A stretch of 64,000 nucleotides of DNA from DASQEH01 sp963765725 (GCA_963765725.1 CAVXXI010000003.1:372001-436000); one strand, 5' to 3'; positions 19,887 to 29,172 are shown, counted from the stretch's first letter. Made by a program: numbers and translations. The notes: generated by a model not told the origin, from the letters alone.

Positions 19887-21740
19887 ATGCCTGCAATCAC
19901 AGAGCTCTGGGCACACCGGCGCCGTTTCAGCGTCCGCTTGGTCGCCGCGATGTTGCTGGTGTCGGTGCCGTTGATGGTGGTGCTGGCGTGGTTGTTGACG
20001 GCGTCCGCGTCGACCAGCTTGACGAATGCGGCCCAAGACCGCGGCGGGAACCTCGCGCGCGCGGTCACCCTCCATGTCGAGGACTGGCTGTCGGAGCGGC
20101 AGGAGTACGTCTCGTTGATTGCCGGTCAGGCGTCGGGTGAGTTGGGGACGCCCGCTGCAGCGAGACTGTTGAAGGGCGCACAGACGTACCACGACTACCA
20201 GTCGGTGGAGATGGTCGACCGGTCCGGCCGGGTACTGGCCTCGAGCGCGCGGGGCGTCAGCTTCGGCGCAGCGGGGCAGGGCTGGTTGCAGACAGCGTTG
20301 TCGGGTAAGACCGCGCTGGAGTCTCCGGTCCGGCGCGGTGGCGGCATCGAGTGGGTCCTCGCCGCCCCGGTACGGGGTGCTGGAGGGCACGTCCAGGGGG
20401 TGGTGGCGGCGAACCTCAACCCGGCGCAGTTGTCGACGCTGCTCAGCCCTGAACTCGATGCCGGAACTGAGGTCGTAGCGGTCGACTCCAGCGGCTCACT
20501 GCTGTACGACACGAAGCTCGGGAATCTACCTGACGCAGCGGCGATGGTGAAGGGACCGACGCTCCGTACGACGGTCGACAACGCCGCTATCCGTGCCGCC
20601 AATGCCCGCGGCAATGCCGGCTCACAGCAGTTCAAGGACGCTTCGGGAACCAAGCTGGTCGGCGGCTACGACGTCGTCGACGGCCTGGGTTGGGTGATCT
20701 TGGCGCAAGACCCTGCCTCGCGGGTGCTGGAACCCGTTCACAGCCAAGTAAGGCGCGCCGTTGTCATCGTCGTCATCGGGACCGTCCTCGCCTTTGCGGT
20801 GTCTCTTGCCCTGGCGACTCGCACGACCCGGCCGATCCGACTACTGACGCAGGCGGCGCGGAGGGCTGCAGCCGGCGACCTGGCCGTACGCATCCGTCCC
20901 GAGGGTTCCACCGAGCTGACGGCTCTGGGCGAATCGTTCAACGCGATGCTCGACACGTCGCAGCGACTCGTCACCCAGGTGACGAGCGCGGGGATGGATG
21001 TGAATTCGGCGGCGGCGGAGTTGTCGGCGTCGTCGGATGAGTTGGCGGCGACGACGACGCAGCAGAGTGCGGCGGTGACGGAGGCGACGTCGACGACGGA
21101 GGAGTTGGCTCGGGCGTCGGCGGCGATAGCGGACACGGTGGACGACGTGGCGGCTCAGACGGCGGAGACGAAGGACAACTTGGAGCAGGCGGAGGCCGAT
21201 ATCACGTTGTCGAGTGAGCGGACGTTGGCGTTGGCGCACAAGGTGAACGACATCGATGCGTTGCTGGATCTGATCAACGAGATCGCGGACCAGACGAACC
21301 TGTTGGCGTTGAACGCGGCGATCGAGGCGGCGCGGGCCGGTGAGAACGGTCTGGGGTTCGCGGTGGTGGCCGATGAGGTGCGCCGGTTGGCGGAGCGGTC
21401 GAAGACGTCGGCGGGCGAGATCAACGTGATCATCCGGGCGGTGCAGGGGGAGACGAACGCGACGGTGATGGCGATGGAGAAGGGCGCCAAGCAGATGCAG
21501 CGGGGGTTGACGTTGCTGGAGGCGGTCACCGACGCGAACGCGCAGGTACGGATGACGACTCAGCAGCAGCGCAGTGCGACCGCGCAGGTGGTGGAGACGA
21601 TGGAGCAGCTCAACGACTCCAGCCGTCAGGTGTCGGCGACGGCCGACCAGATCGCGTCCGCCGCGGGCAACCTCGCCGACCTCGCCGGAAACCTCGAAAC
21701 CACCGCCGCGTCGGCAGCCGCGGCCGACGGGAGCGGCTGA
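19887..21740 (+). CDS. methyl-accepting chemotaxis protein 2 with HAMP
   Basis: 617 aa paralogue of the first receptor: TM1 (about 18-40), Cache-like sensor (YQSVEMVDRSGRVLASSARG, DVVDGLGWVILAQDPAS), TM2 (about 290-310), a HAMP domain (TRTTRPIRLLTQAARRAAAG to FNAMLDTSQRLV) and an MCP signalling domain with the same EIADQTNLLALNAAIEAARA tip. From 20997 to 21706 its DNA is identical to the matching stretch of receptor 1, while the sensor parts differ by many substitutions. It presumably couples through the downstream CheW to CheA. The ATG is one base past the previous stop. Confidence 0.92.
   Translation: MPAITELWAHRRRFSVRLVAAMLLVSVPLMVVLAWLLTASASTSLTNAAQDRGGNLARAVTLHVEDWLSERQEYVSLIAGQASGELGTPAAARLLKGAQTYHDYQSVEMVDRSGRVLASSARGVSFGAAGQGWLQTALSGKTALESPVRRGGGIEWVLAAPVRGAGGHVQGVVAANLNPAQLSTLLSPELDAGTEVVAVDSSGSLLYDTKLGNLPDAAAMVKGPTLRTTVDNAAIRAANARGNAGSQQFKDASGTKLVGGYDVVDGLGWVILAQDPASRVLEPVHSQVRRAVVIVVIGTVLAFAVSLALATRTTRPIRLLTQAARRAAAGDLAVRIRPEGSTELTALGESFNAMLDTSQRLVTQVTSAGMDVNSAAAELSASSDELAATTTQQSAAVTEATSTTEELARASAAIADTVDDVAAQTAETKDNLEQAEADITLSSERTLALAHKVNDIDALLDLINEIADQTNLLALNAAIEAARAGENGLGFAVVADEVRRLAERSKTSAGEINVIIRAVQGETNATVMAMEKGAKQMQRGLTLLEAVTDANAQVRMTTQQQRSATAQVVETMEQLNDSSRQVSATADQIASAAGNLADLAGNLETTAASAAAADGSG
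20997..21706 (+). repeat. 710-bp direct repeat, copy 2
   Basis: Second copy of the signalling module, offset 1846 bases from copy 1. Divergence begins abruptly on both sides: the HAMP region at the left and the alanine-rich tail at the right. Confidence 0.9.
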
Positions 21741-21744
21741 CCGC

Positions 21745-22197
21745 ATGGACGCTGTACTGGTGCCCGTGGGCGAGGACCTCTACGCCGTGCCCATCGGATG
21801 GGTGCGCGAGGTCGTGCTCGCGCCGCCGCTCACCACCCTCGCCACCGCTCCGTCGATGGTGCTGGGGCTGTTCAACCTGCGTGGAGAGATCGTTCCGCTC
21901 CTCGACACCGCCGCCCTTCTCGGGGTGCGGCGCACCGACAGCGTCGCCTTCGCGGTGGTACTGCACACCGGGTTGGGACCGGTGGGGCTGAGCGCGACGG
22001 CGTCACCGCGACGGGCCCTCCTCGACGACTACCTCGGCCCGACCGAGCTTGCGAGCAGCGACGGGAGCTACCGCGTCGACGAATCGGTGGCAGTGCTGCT
22101 CGATGTCCAGGCACTGCTCGACTCCCTCACCTCGGGCGCAGGGAGCCTCGACGATGGATCGCACAGCCGCACAGCGGTCCTTGCCCGGCACCTCTGA
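21745..22197 (+). CDS. cheW: CheW-like coupling protein
   Basis: 150 aa. CheW fold: VLVPVGEDLYAVPIGWVREVV opens the first barrel, and MVLGLFNLRGEIVPLLDTAALLG is the family core (N-L-R-G, then V-P-L-L-D). It links the receptors to CheA. The start is the ATG four bases after the receptor stop. Its TGA overlaps the CheA ATG, so the two are made together. The C-terminal 30 residues are not conserved. Confidence 0.88.
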   Translation: MDAVLVPVGEDLYAVPIGWVREVVLAPPLTTLATAPSMVLGLFNLRGEIVPLLDTAALLGVRRTDSVAFAVVLHTGLGPVGLSATASPRRALLDDYLGPTELASSDGSYRVDESVAVLLDVQALLDSLTSGAGSLDDGSHSRTAVLARHL

Positions 22198-24347
22198 TGG
22201 GCGTCGTCAGCGGCGCCCAGATCCGTGACCTGTTCGCGCAGGAGGCGGAGGGACGGCTCTCGGCGCTCGGAGGGCTTCTCCTCCAGCTGGAGCAGACCGA
22301 CAGCGACCCGACCGTCATCGACTCGATCTTCCGCGAGCTGCACACGATCAAGGGCTCCGCCGCTGTCGCCGGCCTCCCCGACGTCAGCAGCCTCGCCCAT
22401 CAGCTCGAGGACCTCGTGTCCGACCTCCGCGCGGGTCGCACCGAGGCGACACCCGAGCTGATCGACACGCTGCTCTCCGGGCTCGACGGCCTGGTGTCGG
22501 TGATCGAGCGGTCACTGGGCGAGCCCGAGCTGGACGGCGTCGTCCGAGCCCGTGCGGTGGACGCGCCCGCCACCGGAGCTCGGGCGGCTTCCCGCAGATC
22601 GGGTGCGCCGACCCCTGCACCGCCACAACTCGCCACCACCACTCCGGTCGCCAGTGTGCCGTCCCCGCTCCCGGCCGTCACGGCCTCGAGCGACGCCGCG
22701 ACCTCCGTACCCCAGGGCCCACCGGTTGTCGACGCGTCGGTGACGCCCGCCGGCCCCGCCGCGGCGACCTCCCGCAGCGCTGCCATCGTCATGGTGCCCC
22801 TCGAGCGACTCGAGGAGCTGGCCAGGCTCGTCAGCGAGTCCGCGTCGGCGCACCTGCGAGTCGGTCGAATGCTGAGCGACCGCTTCGGGACGGACCCCGG
22901 GTCGATCGCCGAGTTCAACGAGCTGTCGCGGGCGCTGAACGACCTGCAGGACCGGGCGATGCGCACCCAGATGGTGCCCGTTTCGACGATCACCGACGCG
23001 CTGCACCGGACCGTCCGCGACCTCGCGCGCAGCCAGGGCAAGGACATCCGCTGGGACGCTCGGGGCACCGACACCGAGCTGGACCGGGGAGTGCTCCACC
23101 AGCTGTCGGACTCACTGCTGCACCTGGTCCGCAACGCCATCGATCATGGCATCGAGACGCCCGATGAGAGGATGGCTGCGGGCAAACCTGCCCAGGCCAC
23201 TATCCGGCTCCATGCCATGCAACTGGGCTCGGAGGTCATCATCGCGGTGACCGACGACGGGCGCGGAGTCGACCTCGACCGCGTCCGGCAGGAAGCCGGC
23301 CGCCACGGAGTCGACACCGACGGGCTGAGCGATGACGAGATCGTCGGGCTGACGCTCAGGTCCGGGCTGTCCACCGCGTCCTTCGTGACCGACCTGTCCG
23401 GCCGGGGAGTCGGCCTCGACGTCGTACGGGCCAACGTAGAGGCTGCGCGGGGGCGGATCGAGGTCCGGTCCCGACCAGGCGCCGGCGCGGAGTTCCGCAT
23501 CATCGTCCCCATCACGCTCGCCGTACTGCGGTGCCTGCTCGTCGAGGCGGGCGGAGCCCGCTACGCCCTGCCCTTCCACCGCGTCGTGCGGTCCCAGGCG
23601 GACTCCGCCGCCGTGAGGACGCACGCGGAGGGCCGTGCAGTCGTCTGGGTCGACCGTCGGGCGGTTGCGACGTCGGTACTGTCGGAGGCCCTCGGTGGAG
23701 GGCCGGCCGCGGCGTCGGACGGCCCCATCGTGGTGTTGGCCGACTCCGTGCAGCGGCACGCGTTCAAGGTCGACCGGTTGCTGGGCCAGCGAGACGTCGT
23801 ACTGAAGGGACTGAGCCGGCTGCTGCCGAAGGTCCCCGCGGTCGCCGGTGCAAGCGTCGAACCGGACGGGTCGGTGCTGCTCGTGCTGGACCCACCCGGA
23901 CTGATCGCACGCGCCCAGCGATCGGCTCACGTGCAGTCGGTTCCTTCACCCCCTCGGGTCGTCGACGGCCCTCAGGCCCGCATCCTCGTCGTGGACGACG
24001 CCCTCACCGTGCGCGAGCTCCAGCGCAGCATCCTCGAGCGGGCGCACTTCGACGTTCGGGTGGCCTCGGACGGGGTGCAGGCACTGGCCCTGTTGACCGA
24101 GGAGCCCGCCGACCTCGTGCTGACCGACGTGGAGATGCCCAACATGGACGGCTTCGCGCTCACGGAGGCCATCCGCGACAACGCGGCACTCGCCAACACC
24201 CCGGTGCTGATCCTCAGCTCGCGCGCCAGCGACGCCGACCGCCAGCGTGGGCTCGACGTCGGGGCCGACGGCTACATCGTCAAGAGCGGCTTCGACGAGG
24301 CCAGCCTGCTGTCGGCTGTCGACCGGCTGCTCGGCAGCCGACGATGA
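22197..24347 (+). CDS. cheA: hybrid chemotaxis histidine kinase CheA with C-terminal REC
   Basis: 716 aa. N-terminal HPt with the phospho-histidine at about residue 49 (FRELHTIKGSAAVAG), a Pro/Ala-rich linker (about 115-200), dimerisation and ATP-binding domains (HLVRNAIDHGIETPDERMA; VTDDGRGVDLDRV; DLSGRGVGLDVVRANVE), a CheW-like domain, then a receiver domain (ILVVDDALTVREL, phospho-acceptor LVLTDVEMPNMDG, Lys in GYIVKSG). The built-in REC is typical of CheA proteins of pilus or alternative-function systems rather than flagellar ones. There is no P2 domain for a free CheY. Joined by overlapping codons to cheW and cheB. Confidence 0.92.
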   Translation: MGVVSGAQIRDLFAQEAEGRLSALGGLLLQLEQTDSDPTVIDSIFRELHTIKGSAAVAGLPDVSSLAHQLEDLVSDLRAGRTEATPELIDTLLSGLDGLVSVIERSLGEPELDGVVRARAVDAPATGARAASRRSGAPTPAPPQLATTTPVASVPSPLPAVTASSDAATSVPQGPPVVDASVTPAGPAAATSRSAAIVMVPLERLEELARLVSESASAHLRVGRMLSDRFGTDPGSIAEFNELSRALNDLQDRAMRTQMVPVSTITDALHRTVRDLARSQGKDIRWDARGTDTELDRGVLHQLSDSLLHLVRNAIDHGIETPDERMAAGKPAQATIRLHAMQLGSEVIIAVTDDGRGVDLDRVRQEAGRHGVDTDGLSDDEIVGLTLRSGLSTASFVTDLSGRGVGLDVVRANVEAARGRIEVRSRPGAGAEFRIIVPITLAVLRCLLVEAGGARYALPFHRVVRSQADSAAVRTHAEGRAVVWVDRRAVATSVLSEALGGGPAAASDGPIVVLADSVQRHAFKVDRLLGQRDVVLKGLSRLLPKVPAVAGASVEPDGSVLLVLDPPGLIARAQRSAHVQSVPSPPRVVDGPQARILVVDDALTVRELQRSILERAHFDVRVASDGVQALALLTEEPADLVLTDVEMPNMDGFALTEAIRDNAALANTPVLILSSRASDADRQRGLDVGADGYIVKSGFDEASLLSAVDRLLGSRR

Positions 24348-25390
24348 CGCCGACCGCTCCCGTCAAACCTATTCGAGCCGTCGTGGTCGAGGACTCCACC
24401 GCTACCAGGGCGCTGGTCGTCCGCATCTTGCAGGCCGAGGGGGACATCGTCGTCGTCGGCCAGGCGGCGTCGAGCGCGGATGCGATCGAGCGCACGGTCG
24501 AGCTACGACCCGACGTCGTCACGCTCGACTTGTACCTCCCCGACGGTGGGGGCCGGCATGTCGTCGAACAGATCATGGCGCTGGCCCCGACTCCGATCCT
24601 CGTCCTGTCGCACAGTCTCGACGACCGGCGCTCCGCCTCGGTCGTCGATGCGCTCGTGGCAGGTGCGCTCGACGCCCTGCCGAAGCCGGAACGGTGGACC
24701 GCGGAGCTCGAGTCGCAGCTGCGCCGGAGCGTACGGGTGCTGCAGAAGGTGCACGTGATTCGCCACCGGCTGACGAGTGCGGACCGGTCGGCCGACGTGC
24801 AGGACCGTGGGGATTCACCGGTCCTGCGACGCACCGTCGCGATCGCGGCGTCGACGGGCGGCCCGAGCGCCCTGGCCACCGTGCTGGCGGGCCTCGGGGG
24901 GACGGCGGCGCCGGTCCTCGTCGTACAGCACCTGCACCGTGACTTCACCGTCGGCCTGATCGACTGGATGGCCCGCGTGTCGGCTCTCCCGGTCGAGCTT
25001 GCCGAGCACGGCTGCGTGCCACGGCCCGGCCGGGTGTACGTGGCCCCGGGAGGGCTGCACCTCCGGCTGGGCGACGACAGCCGGTTGGTGCTCAGTCCTG
25101 ACCCGGTGACGGTCCATCGACCCTCCGCGGACGAGCTCTTCCGGTCCGTCGCCGAGCGTGCCGGCAAGGGCGCCATCGGCGTCCTGCTCACGGGCATGGG
25201 AGACGACGGCGCCAAGGGCCTGCTGGCCATCAAGAACCACGGCGGCCGGACCTTCGCGCAGGACGAAGCCTCGTCAGCGGTCTTCGGGATGCCCGCCGCG
25301 GCTCGGCGTCTCGGGGCCGTGGAGGACATGCTGCCTCCGGAGGCGCTGGCCCGGGCGATCACCGCCGCCAGCCTGGAGAAGGTCCGATGA
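24344..25390 (+). CDS. cheB: chemotaxis protein-glutamate methylesterase CheB
   Basis: 348 aa. N-terminal receiver (AVVVEDSTATRALVVRIL; acceptor Asp in VVTLDLYLPDGGG) and C-terminal methylesterase with the catalytic triad visible: Ser in AIAASTGGPSAL, His in VVQHLHRDFTVGL, Asp in LLTGMGDDGAKGL. It removes methyl groups from the receptors for adaptation and is activated by phosphorylation from CheA. The ATG overlaps the cheA stop and the TGA overlaps cheR. Confidence 0.92.
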   Translation: MTPTAPVKPIRAVVVEDSTATRALVVRILQAEGDIVVVGQAASSADAIERTVELRPDVVTLDLYLPDGGGRHVVEQIMALAPTPILVLSHSLDDRRSASVVDALVAGALDALPKPERWTAELESQLRRSVRVLQKVHVIRHRLTSADRSADVQDRGDSPVLRRTVAIAASTGGPSALATVLAGLGGTAAPVLVVQHLHRDFTVGLIDWMARVSALPVELAEHGCVPRPGRVYVAPGGLHLRLGDDSRLVLSPDPVTVHRPSADELFRSVAERAGKGAIGVLLTGMGDDGAKGLLAIKNHGGRTFAQDEASSAVFGMPAAARRLGAVEDMLPPEALARAITAASLEKVR

Positions 25391-26628
25391 CGAGCGAGGT
25401 GGCGCTGGAGACCGCTGTCGACGAGGTCGGTGAGCTGCTCGACGCACGCATCGGGCTCCGTCCACAGTCCACGCTGCGCGGACGGCTGCGACGAAGCATC
25501 CGCGACGAGGCGACCGCGTCCGGCGACGACCTCGAGGGATACGTCGAGCGGTTGCCGACCAGCGGCGGCCTGATGCAAAGCCTGGTGAACCGCGTCACCG
25601 TCCAGGAGAGCGGGTTCTTCCGACACCCTGACCACTTCGAGGTCCTCGCAGCCGACATCCTTCCTGCGCTCACCGCGCCCGTCACGATCTGGAGCGCAGG
25701 CTGCGCCAACGGGCAGGAGGCCTACAGCCTGGTGATGCTGCTGGAGGAGCAGGGCATCGAGGGCTCCGTTCTCGCGACGGACCTCTCGACGTCGGCACTT
25801 GAGCGCACGGTTGCAGCGACCTACGACACCCGTGAGATCACCGGCCTGTCCACCCTTCGCCGCAGCCGGCACCTGACCAGAGGCGTTGACCAGTGGACGG
25901 TGAACGCGTCGCTTCGCTCCCGGGTCGCCACCATGCAGCACAACCTGCTCGACAGCCTGCCGGCGCGGGTACCCACGTGCCAGGTGGTCTTCTGCCGCAA
26001 CGTACTGATCTACTTCTCGCCGGAGCACACCACGGCCTTCCTGGACAGGGTCGCCGGGGCGCTGGCGCCGGGGGCCTACCTCTTCCTCGGGGCCGCGGAG
26101 TCCCTCTGGCATGTCACTGACCACTTCGAGCCGGTACAGCTCGGCGAGTCGTTCGCCTACCGGCGCCGCGACGAGCCGGCCCTCGGTCGAAGCAGCGTCG
26201 GCACATCGACTCGGCGACCCGCGAGATCCCTGCCCCCTCGGTTGCGCGGGAAGGTCAGGCAGACCGCACCCCGCAGGGGGCAACAGCCGTCGGTTCCTCA
26301 ACGTGGTAACGCCTCCATGACCTTGTCTCAGGAGATCGGCGCACTGGTGGAAGCCGGTCGGCAGGCCCTCGACGCGGGACAGAGCGCAGCCGCGGTGGTC
26401 GCCTTCCGCAAATGGGCCTACCTGGCGCCCGATGACCCCCTGGCTTCCTTCCACCTGGCGCTCGCGCTGGAGGCGGGAGGACACCACGCCTTCGCCCAAC
26501 GGGCATTCGGCGTCGCCCGTGCCGCCGCACTTCGCGGCGGCGCGTCGATCGAGGCGAACGAGCTCGGCGGCTACTCGCCCGAGGAGCTCCTCCGACTCCT
26601 GGAGAGCAAGCAGGTGCGAGAGCGATGA
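25387..26628 (+). CDS. cheR: chemotaxis methyltransferase CheR with TPR-like tail
   Basis: 413 aa. The N-terminal helical domain (about 10-75) is followed by the SAM-dependent methyltransferase (IWSAGCANGQEAYSLVMLLE; ATDLSTSALERTV; VVFCRNVLIYFSPE; LFLGAAESLWHVTDHFE), which methylates receptor glutamates. After a basic linker (about 268-305), a C-terminal helical segment (QEIGALVEAGRQALDAGQSA; KWAYLAPDDPLASFHLALAL) looks like a TPR-type repeat, known in CheR proteins of non-flagellar systems. Coupled by ATGA to the second CheW. Confidence 0.9.
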   Translation: MTSEVALETAVDEVGELLDARIGLRPQSTLRGRLRRSIRDEATASGDDLEGYVERLPTSGGLMQSLVNRVTVQESGFFRHPDHFEVLAADILPALTAPVTIWSAGCANGQEAYSLVMLLEEQGIEGSVLATDLSTSALERTVAATYDTREITGLSTLRRSRHLTRGVDQWTVNASLRSRVATMQHNLLDSLPARVPTCQVVFCRNVLIYFSPEHTTAFLDRVAGALAPGAYLFLGAAESLWHVTDHFEPVQLGESFAYRRRDEPALGRSSVGTSTRRPARSLPPRLRGKVRQTAPRRGQQPSVPQRGNASMTLSQEIGALVEAGRQALDAGQSAAAVVAFRKWAYLAPDDPLASFHLALALEAGGHHAFAQRAFGVARAAALRGGASIEANELGGYSPEELLRLLESKQVRER

Positions 26629-27005
26629 AGACGATGGTCGAGTTCCGGATGTCGGGTGCTTCCTACTGCCTCCCCGTGGAGGCGACGCGCGCAGTGCGGT
26701 CGTCGGTCGGCATGGTCACCATGCCTGCGTCGAGGCCGAACGTGGCAGGACTGCTGCCCGGCGACCCGCCGCTGACCGTGATGGCGCCCCTCGGCCTCGA
26801 GGGGCACCACGTCATCGTCATGGAGGTCGCGAACCAGCGCTTCGGGTTGTTGGTCGACACCGTCACCGGCCTGCGCCGCGTGGACGAGAGCGACATCCGC
26901 GAGGCGCCCAGCGGCCAGCAGTCCAAGCTGATCTCGGGGACTGTCAGCATCGGCGGGGAGCTCGTCCTCCTCGCCGATCCCACCGAAGTGGCTGCGGGCC
27001 GATGA
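26625..27005 (+). CDS. second CheW-domain protein
   Basis: 126 aa. A small CheW fold (VEFRMSGASYCLPVEATRAV; VIVMEVANQRFGLLVDTVTG; SGTVSIGGELVLLADPTEV) with an N-terminal region shorter than canonical CheW. Two different CheW proteins in one operon are common in pilus-type chemosensory clusters. It could couple one receptor, or feed the downstream REC-GGDEF protein. Overlaps cheR upstream and the next gene downstream. Confidence 0.8.
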   Translation: MKTMVEFRMSGASYCLPVEATRAVRSSVGMVTMPASRPNVAGLLPGDPPLTVMAPLGLEGHHVIVMEVANQRFGLLVDTVTGLRRVDESDIREAPSGQQSKLISGTVSIGGELVLLADPTEVAAGR

Positions 27006-27969
27006 CCACCGATCCGGTCCCGGACCCGTCCCACGTGCTGGTCGTGGACGACTCGGCCACGGTACGCTGCGCGATCCGCATCAACCTCGAAGAGGTGGGC
27101 TACCAGGTCACGGAGGCCGGCGACGGCGAGGCAGGGATCGAGGCCTGCCTCGCAGACCCGCCCGACGTCGTGCTGCTCGACGTCGAGATGCCCGGCCTGA
27201 GCGGCCACGATGTCCTGCAGCGGCTGAAGGCCGAGGAGACCCTGAAGGACATTCCCGTCGTCTTCTTGACGGGCCACGCGGAGTCTGGACCGAGGTGCTG
27301 CGGGGACTGCAGGGCGGTGGCCACGACTACCGTGAGCAAGCCGTTCCGGCGGAGTCCGAGCTCAAGGCCCGGGTCGGGGCGGCGCTGCGCGTGAAGAAGC
27401 TGCAGGACCAGCTGCTTCAACGCACCGAGGAGCTGTACACGACCAGCCGTACCGACGTCCTCACCGGCCTGTACAACCGCCGCCACCTCGAGGAGCAGCT
27501 CCGCATCGGCATCGCGACGGCGGTCCGGCGCGACGAGCCGATCGGCGTGCTGTTGTTGGACGTCGACCACTTCAAGGCGGTCAACGACACCTATGGACAC
27601 CTGGCCGGCGACGAGGTGCTGGTGGAGCTTGCGCGGCGGATCCAAGCAGAGCTCCGCGCAGGAGACATCGCAGGTCGCTGGGGAGGGGAGGAGTTCCTCG
27701 TGCTCCTGCCCAACACCGGCCTCGCCGGAACGGTGGAGACCGGGGAGCGGATCCGTGCCATCGTCGAGGCGGAGCAGTTCGGAGCTGGCGAGGAGTACAT
27801 CTCCGTCACCATCAGCGGCGGCGGTGCCTCCGACATCGACGTGGACGAGGAGGCGCTCGTGCACCGGGCGGACAATGGCCTGTACGAGGCGAAGGACAGG
27901 GGACGCAACTGCGTCGTCGTCACCGCCACGGCCGGCCCCCCGGTCGTGACGGGTCCCTGGACGGAGTGA
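27002..27969 (+). pseudogene. PleD-like REC-GGDEF diguanylate cyclase, frameshifted
   Basis: The N-terminal receiver (HVLVVDDSATVRCAI; acceptor VVLLDVEMPGLSG; VVFLTGHAESG) leads into a coiled linker (VKKLQDQLLQRTEELY) and a GGDEF domain (SRTDVLTGLYNRRHLEEQL; DVDHFKAVNDTYGHLAGDE; active site RWGGEEFLVLLP). Product: c-di-GMP from two GTP, probably switched by CheA phosphorylation. Between about 27290 and 27355 the reading frame changes three times; stitched together it gives the expected TEVLRGLQGGGHDY, VSKPFRR and SELKARVGAAL. Otherwise undamaged. It has no stand-alone CheY partner here, so it is a likely output of the operon. Confidence 0.75.
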
Positions 27970-27991
27970 CGGGCGCTGGCACACTGAAACG

Positions 27992-28735
27992 GTGATCGGC
28001 CGCCTGACGACCCCCAGGGCACTGGGCCTGCTGGTCCTGGCGCTGGTCGTGATGGCGGTCATGATCGCGATGGGCCGTTGGCAGTACGGCGTGTACGACG
28101 ACCACCAGCGCGCCGACGCGATGGCGGTCATGCGGCGCGCCGCCGTACCGCTCGACACCGCGCTCGGCCGCGACCAGGCGTTCCCGTCCGCGTCGGTCGG
28201 CATACCCGTGGTCGTGTCGGGCCGCTACGACCGGTCCGACCAGCTTTACGTGCGGCACCTGGCCGGCTCGAAGGGCACCTACGCGGTCGTGACTCCGCTC
28301 CTGACGGGGTCCGGCTCCGCCGTGCTCGTGGTGCGCGGATCGGCGTCTGCGACGCGGGCCCCTGCTGCCCGGGGTCCCGTGCGCGTCGTCGGGATCCTCG
28401 AGCCATCGCAGTCACAGCCGAGCAGCGTCGACAGCCGCCGCGTCACCGACGGCCTCTGGCTCCCCGGGCTGGTCAGCAGGGTGCGGCCTGACCTGTACTC
28501 CGGCTACGTGGTGCTGACCAGGAGCGACCCCGCCGAGTCGCTCGCCCGGGTCGAGCCGCCGCTGCCCCACCCCTCGCGCTGGGCAGGCCTGCGCAACCTG
28601 CTGTACGCCGTCCAATGGTGGATCTTCGCGGCGTTCGTCGGCTTCATGTGGTGGCGGATCAGCACCGACGACCCCGCGGAGGTGGCGGCTGCGCCCGACG
28701 CGACCACGGACCAGAGCGGTCGGGTAGCGTCGTGA
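27992..28735 (+). CDS. SURF1-family cytochrome oxidase assembly protein
   Basis: 247 aa. Two membrane helices, at about residues 10-30 and 205-225, flank an extracytoplasmic domain with SURF1 features: MGRWQYGVYDDHQRADAMA near the N-terminus, VVVSGRYDRSDQLYVRH, GTYAVVTPLLTGSGSAVLVVRG and the C-terminal RNLLYAVQWWIFAAF. It helps assemble haem-copper oxidase. The GTG start at 27992 lies 22 bases after the REC-GGDEF gene. It is functionally unrelated to the chemosensory operon. Its stop overlaps the region of the next start. Confidence 0.85.
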   Translation: MIGRLTTPRALGLLVLALVVMAVMIAMGRWQYGVYDDHQRADAMAVMRRAAVPLDTALGRDQAFPSASVGIPVVVSGRYDRSDQLYVRHLAGSKGTYAVVTPLLTGSGSAVLVVRGSASATRAPAARGPVRVVGILEPSQSQPSSVDSRRVTDGLWLPGLVSRVRPDLYSGYVVLTRSDPAESLARVEPPLPHPSRWAGLRNLLYAVQWWIFAAFVGFMWWRISTDDPAEVAAAPDATTDQSGRVAS

Positions 28736-28736
28736 T

Positions 28737-29123
28737 GTGAGCGTTCACGGAGTGCTGCTGCGATACCGCGTCATGGCCTACGTCGTGGGTTCGCTGCTGA
28801 TCGTGCTGGCCCTGGTCGGCGTTCCGCTGAAGTACCTGGCGGCAGACGGCTCCACGGCGCAGCAGACCGGGAACTGGATCACCATGTACCTCGGCATCCT
28901 GCACGGATGGCTGTACATGGTGTTCCTGGTCACCGCCGCCATGCTGGCCCGCAAGGCCCGCTTTCCGGTCGGCTTCGCCGTTCTCGTGCTCTTCCTCGGG
29001 ACCGTGCCCATCTTGAGCTTCGTCGCAGAGCGACTGGCGACTCGGCGCACGCGCGCCACGTTCCCCTCGCTGGCCGCCTCGCCGCCGCCGTCGGTCGAGA
29101 CGTCGCAGACGCGACCCGGCTGA
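28737..29123 (+). CDS. DUF3817 small membrane protein
   Basis: 128 aa with three hydrophobic helices (about 10-32, 45-67 and 75-97). The pattern RYRVMAYVVGSLLIVLAL, YLGILHGWLYMVFLVTAAML and FPVGFAVLVLFLGTVPILSF matches DUF3817, an actinobacterial membrane family of unknown function often near respiration or GMP-synthesis genes. The C-terminal 25 residues are polar and disordered. The GTG start one base past the SURF1 stop suggests coupling. Confidence 0.8.
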   Translation: MSVHGVLLRYRVMAYVVGSLLIVLALVGVPLKYLAADGSTAQQTGNWITMYLGILHGWLYMVFLVTAAMLARKARFPVGFAVLVLFLGTVPILSFVAERLATRRTRATFPSLAASPPPSVETSQTRPG

Positions 29124-29145
29124 GGTCCTGCGGGGACCCAGCCGG
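29116..29145. terminator. hairpin between convergent genes
   Basis: CCGGCTG with CAGCCGG, and inside it GGTCC with GGACC, form an almost continuous stem with one bulged A and a short loop. It straddles the DUF3817 stop codon and lies before the end of the opposing gene, so it may serve both directions. Confidence 0.5.
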
Positions 29146-29172
29146 CGCGGCAACTGCGGCCGGGGGCCCGCC

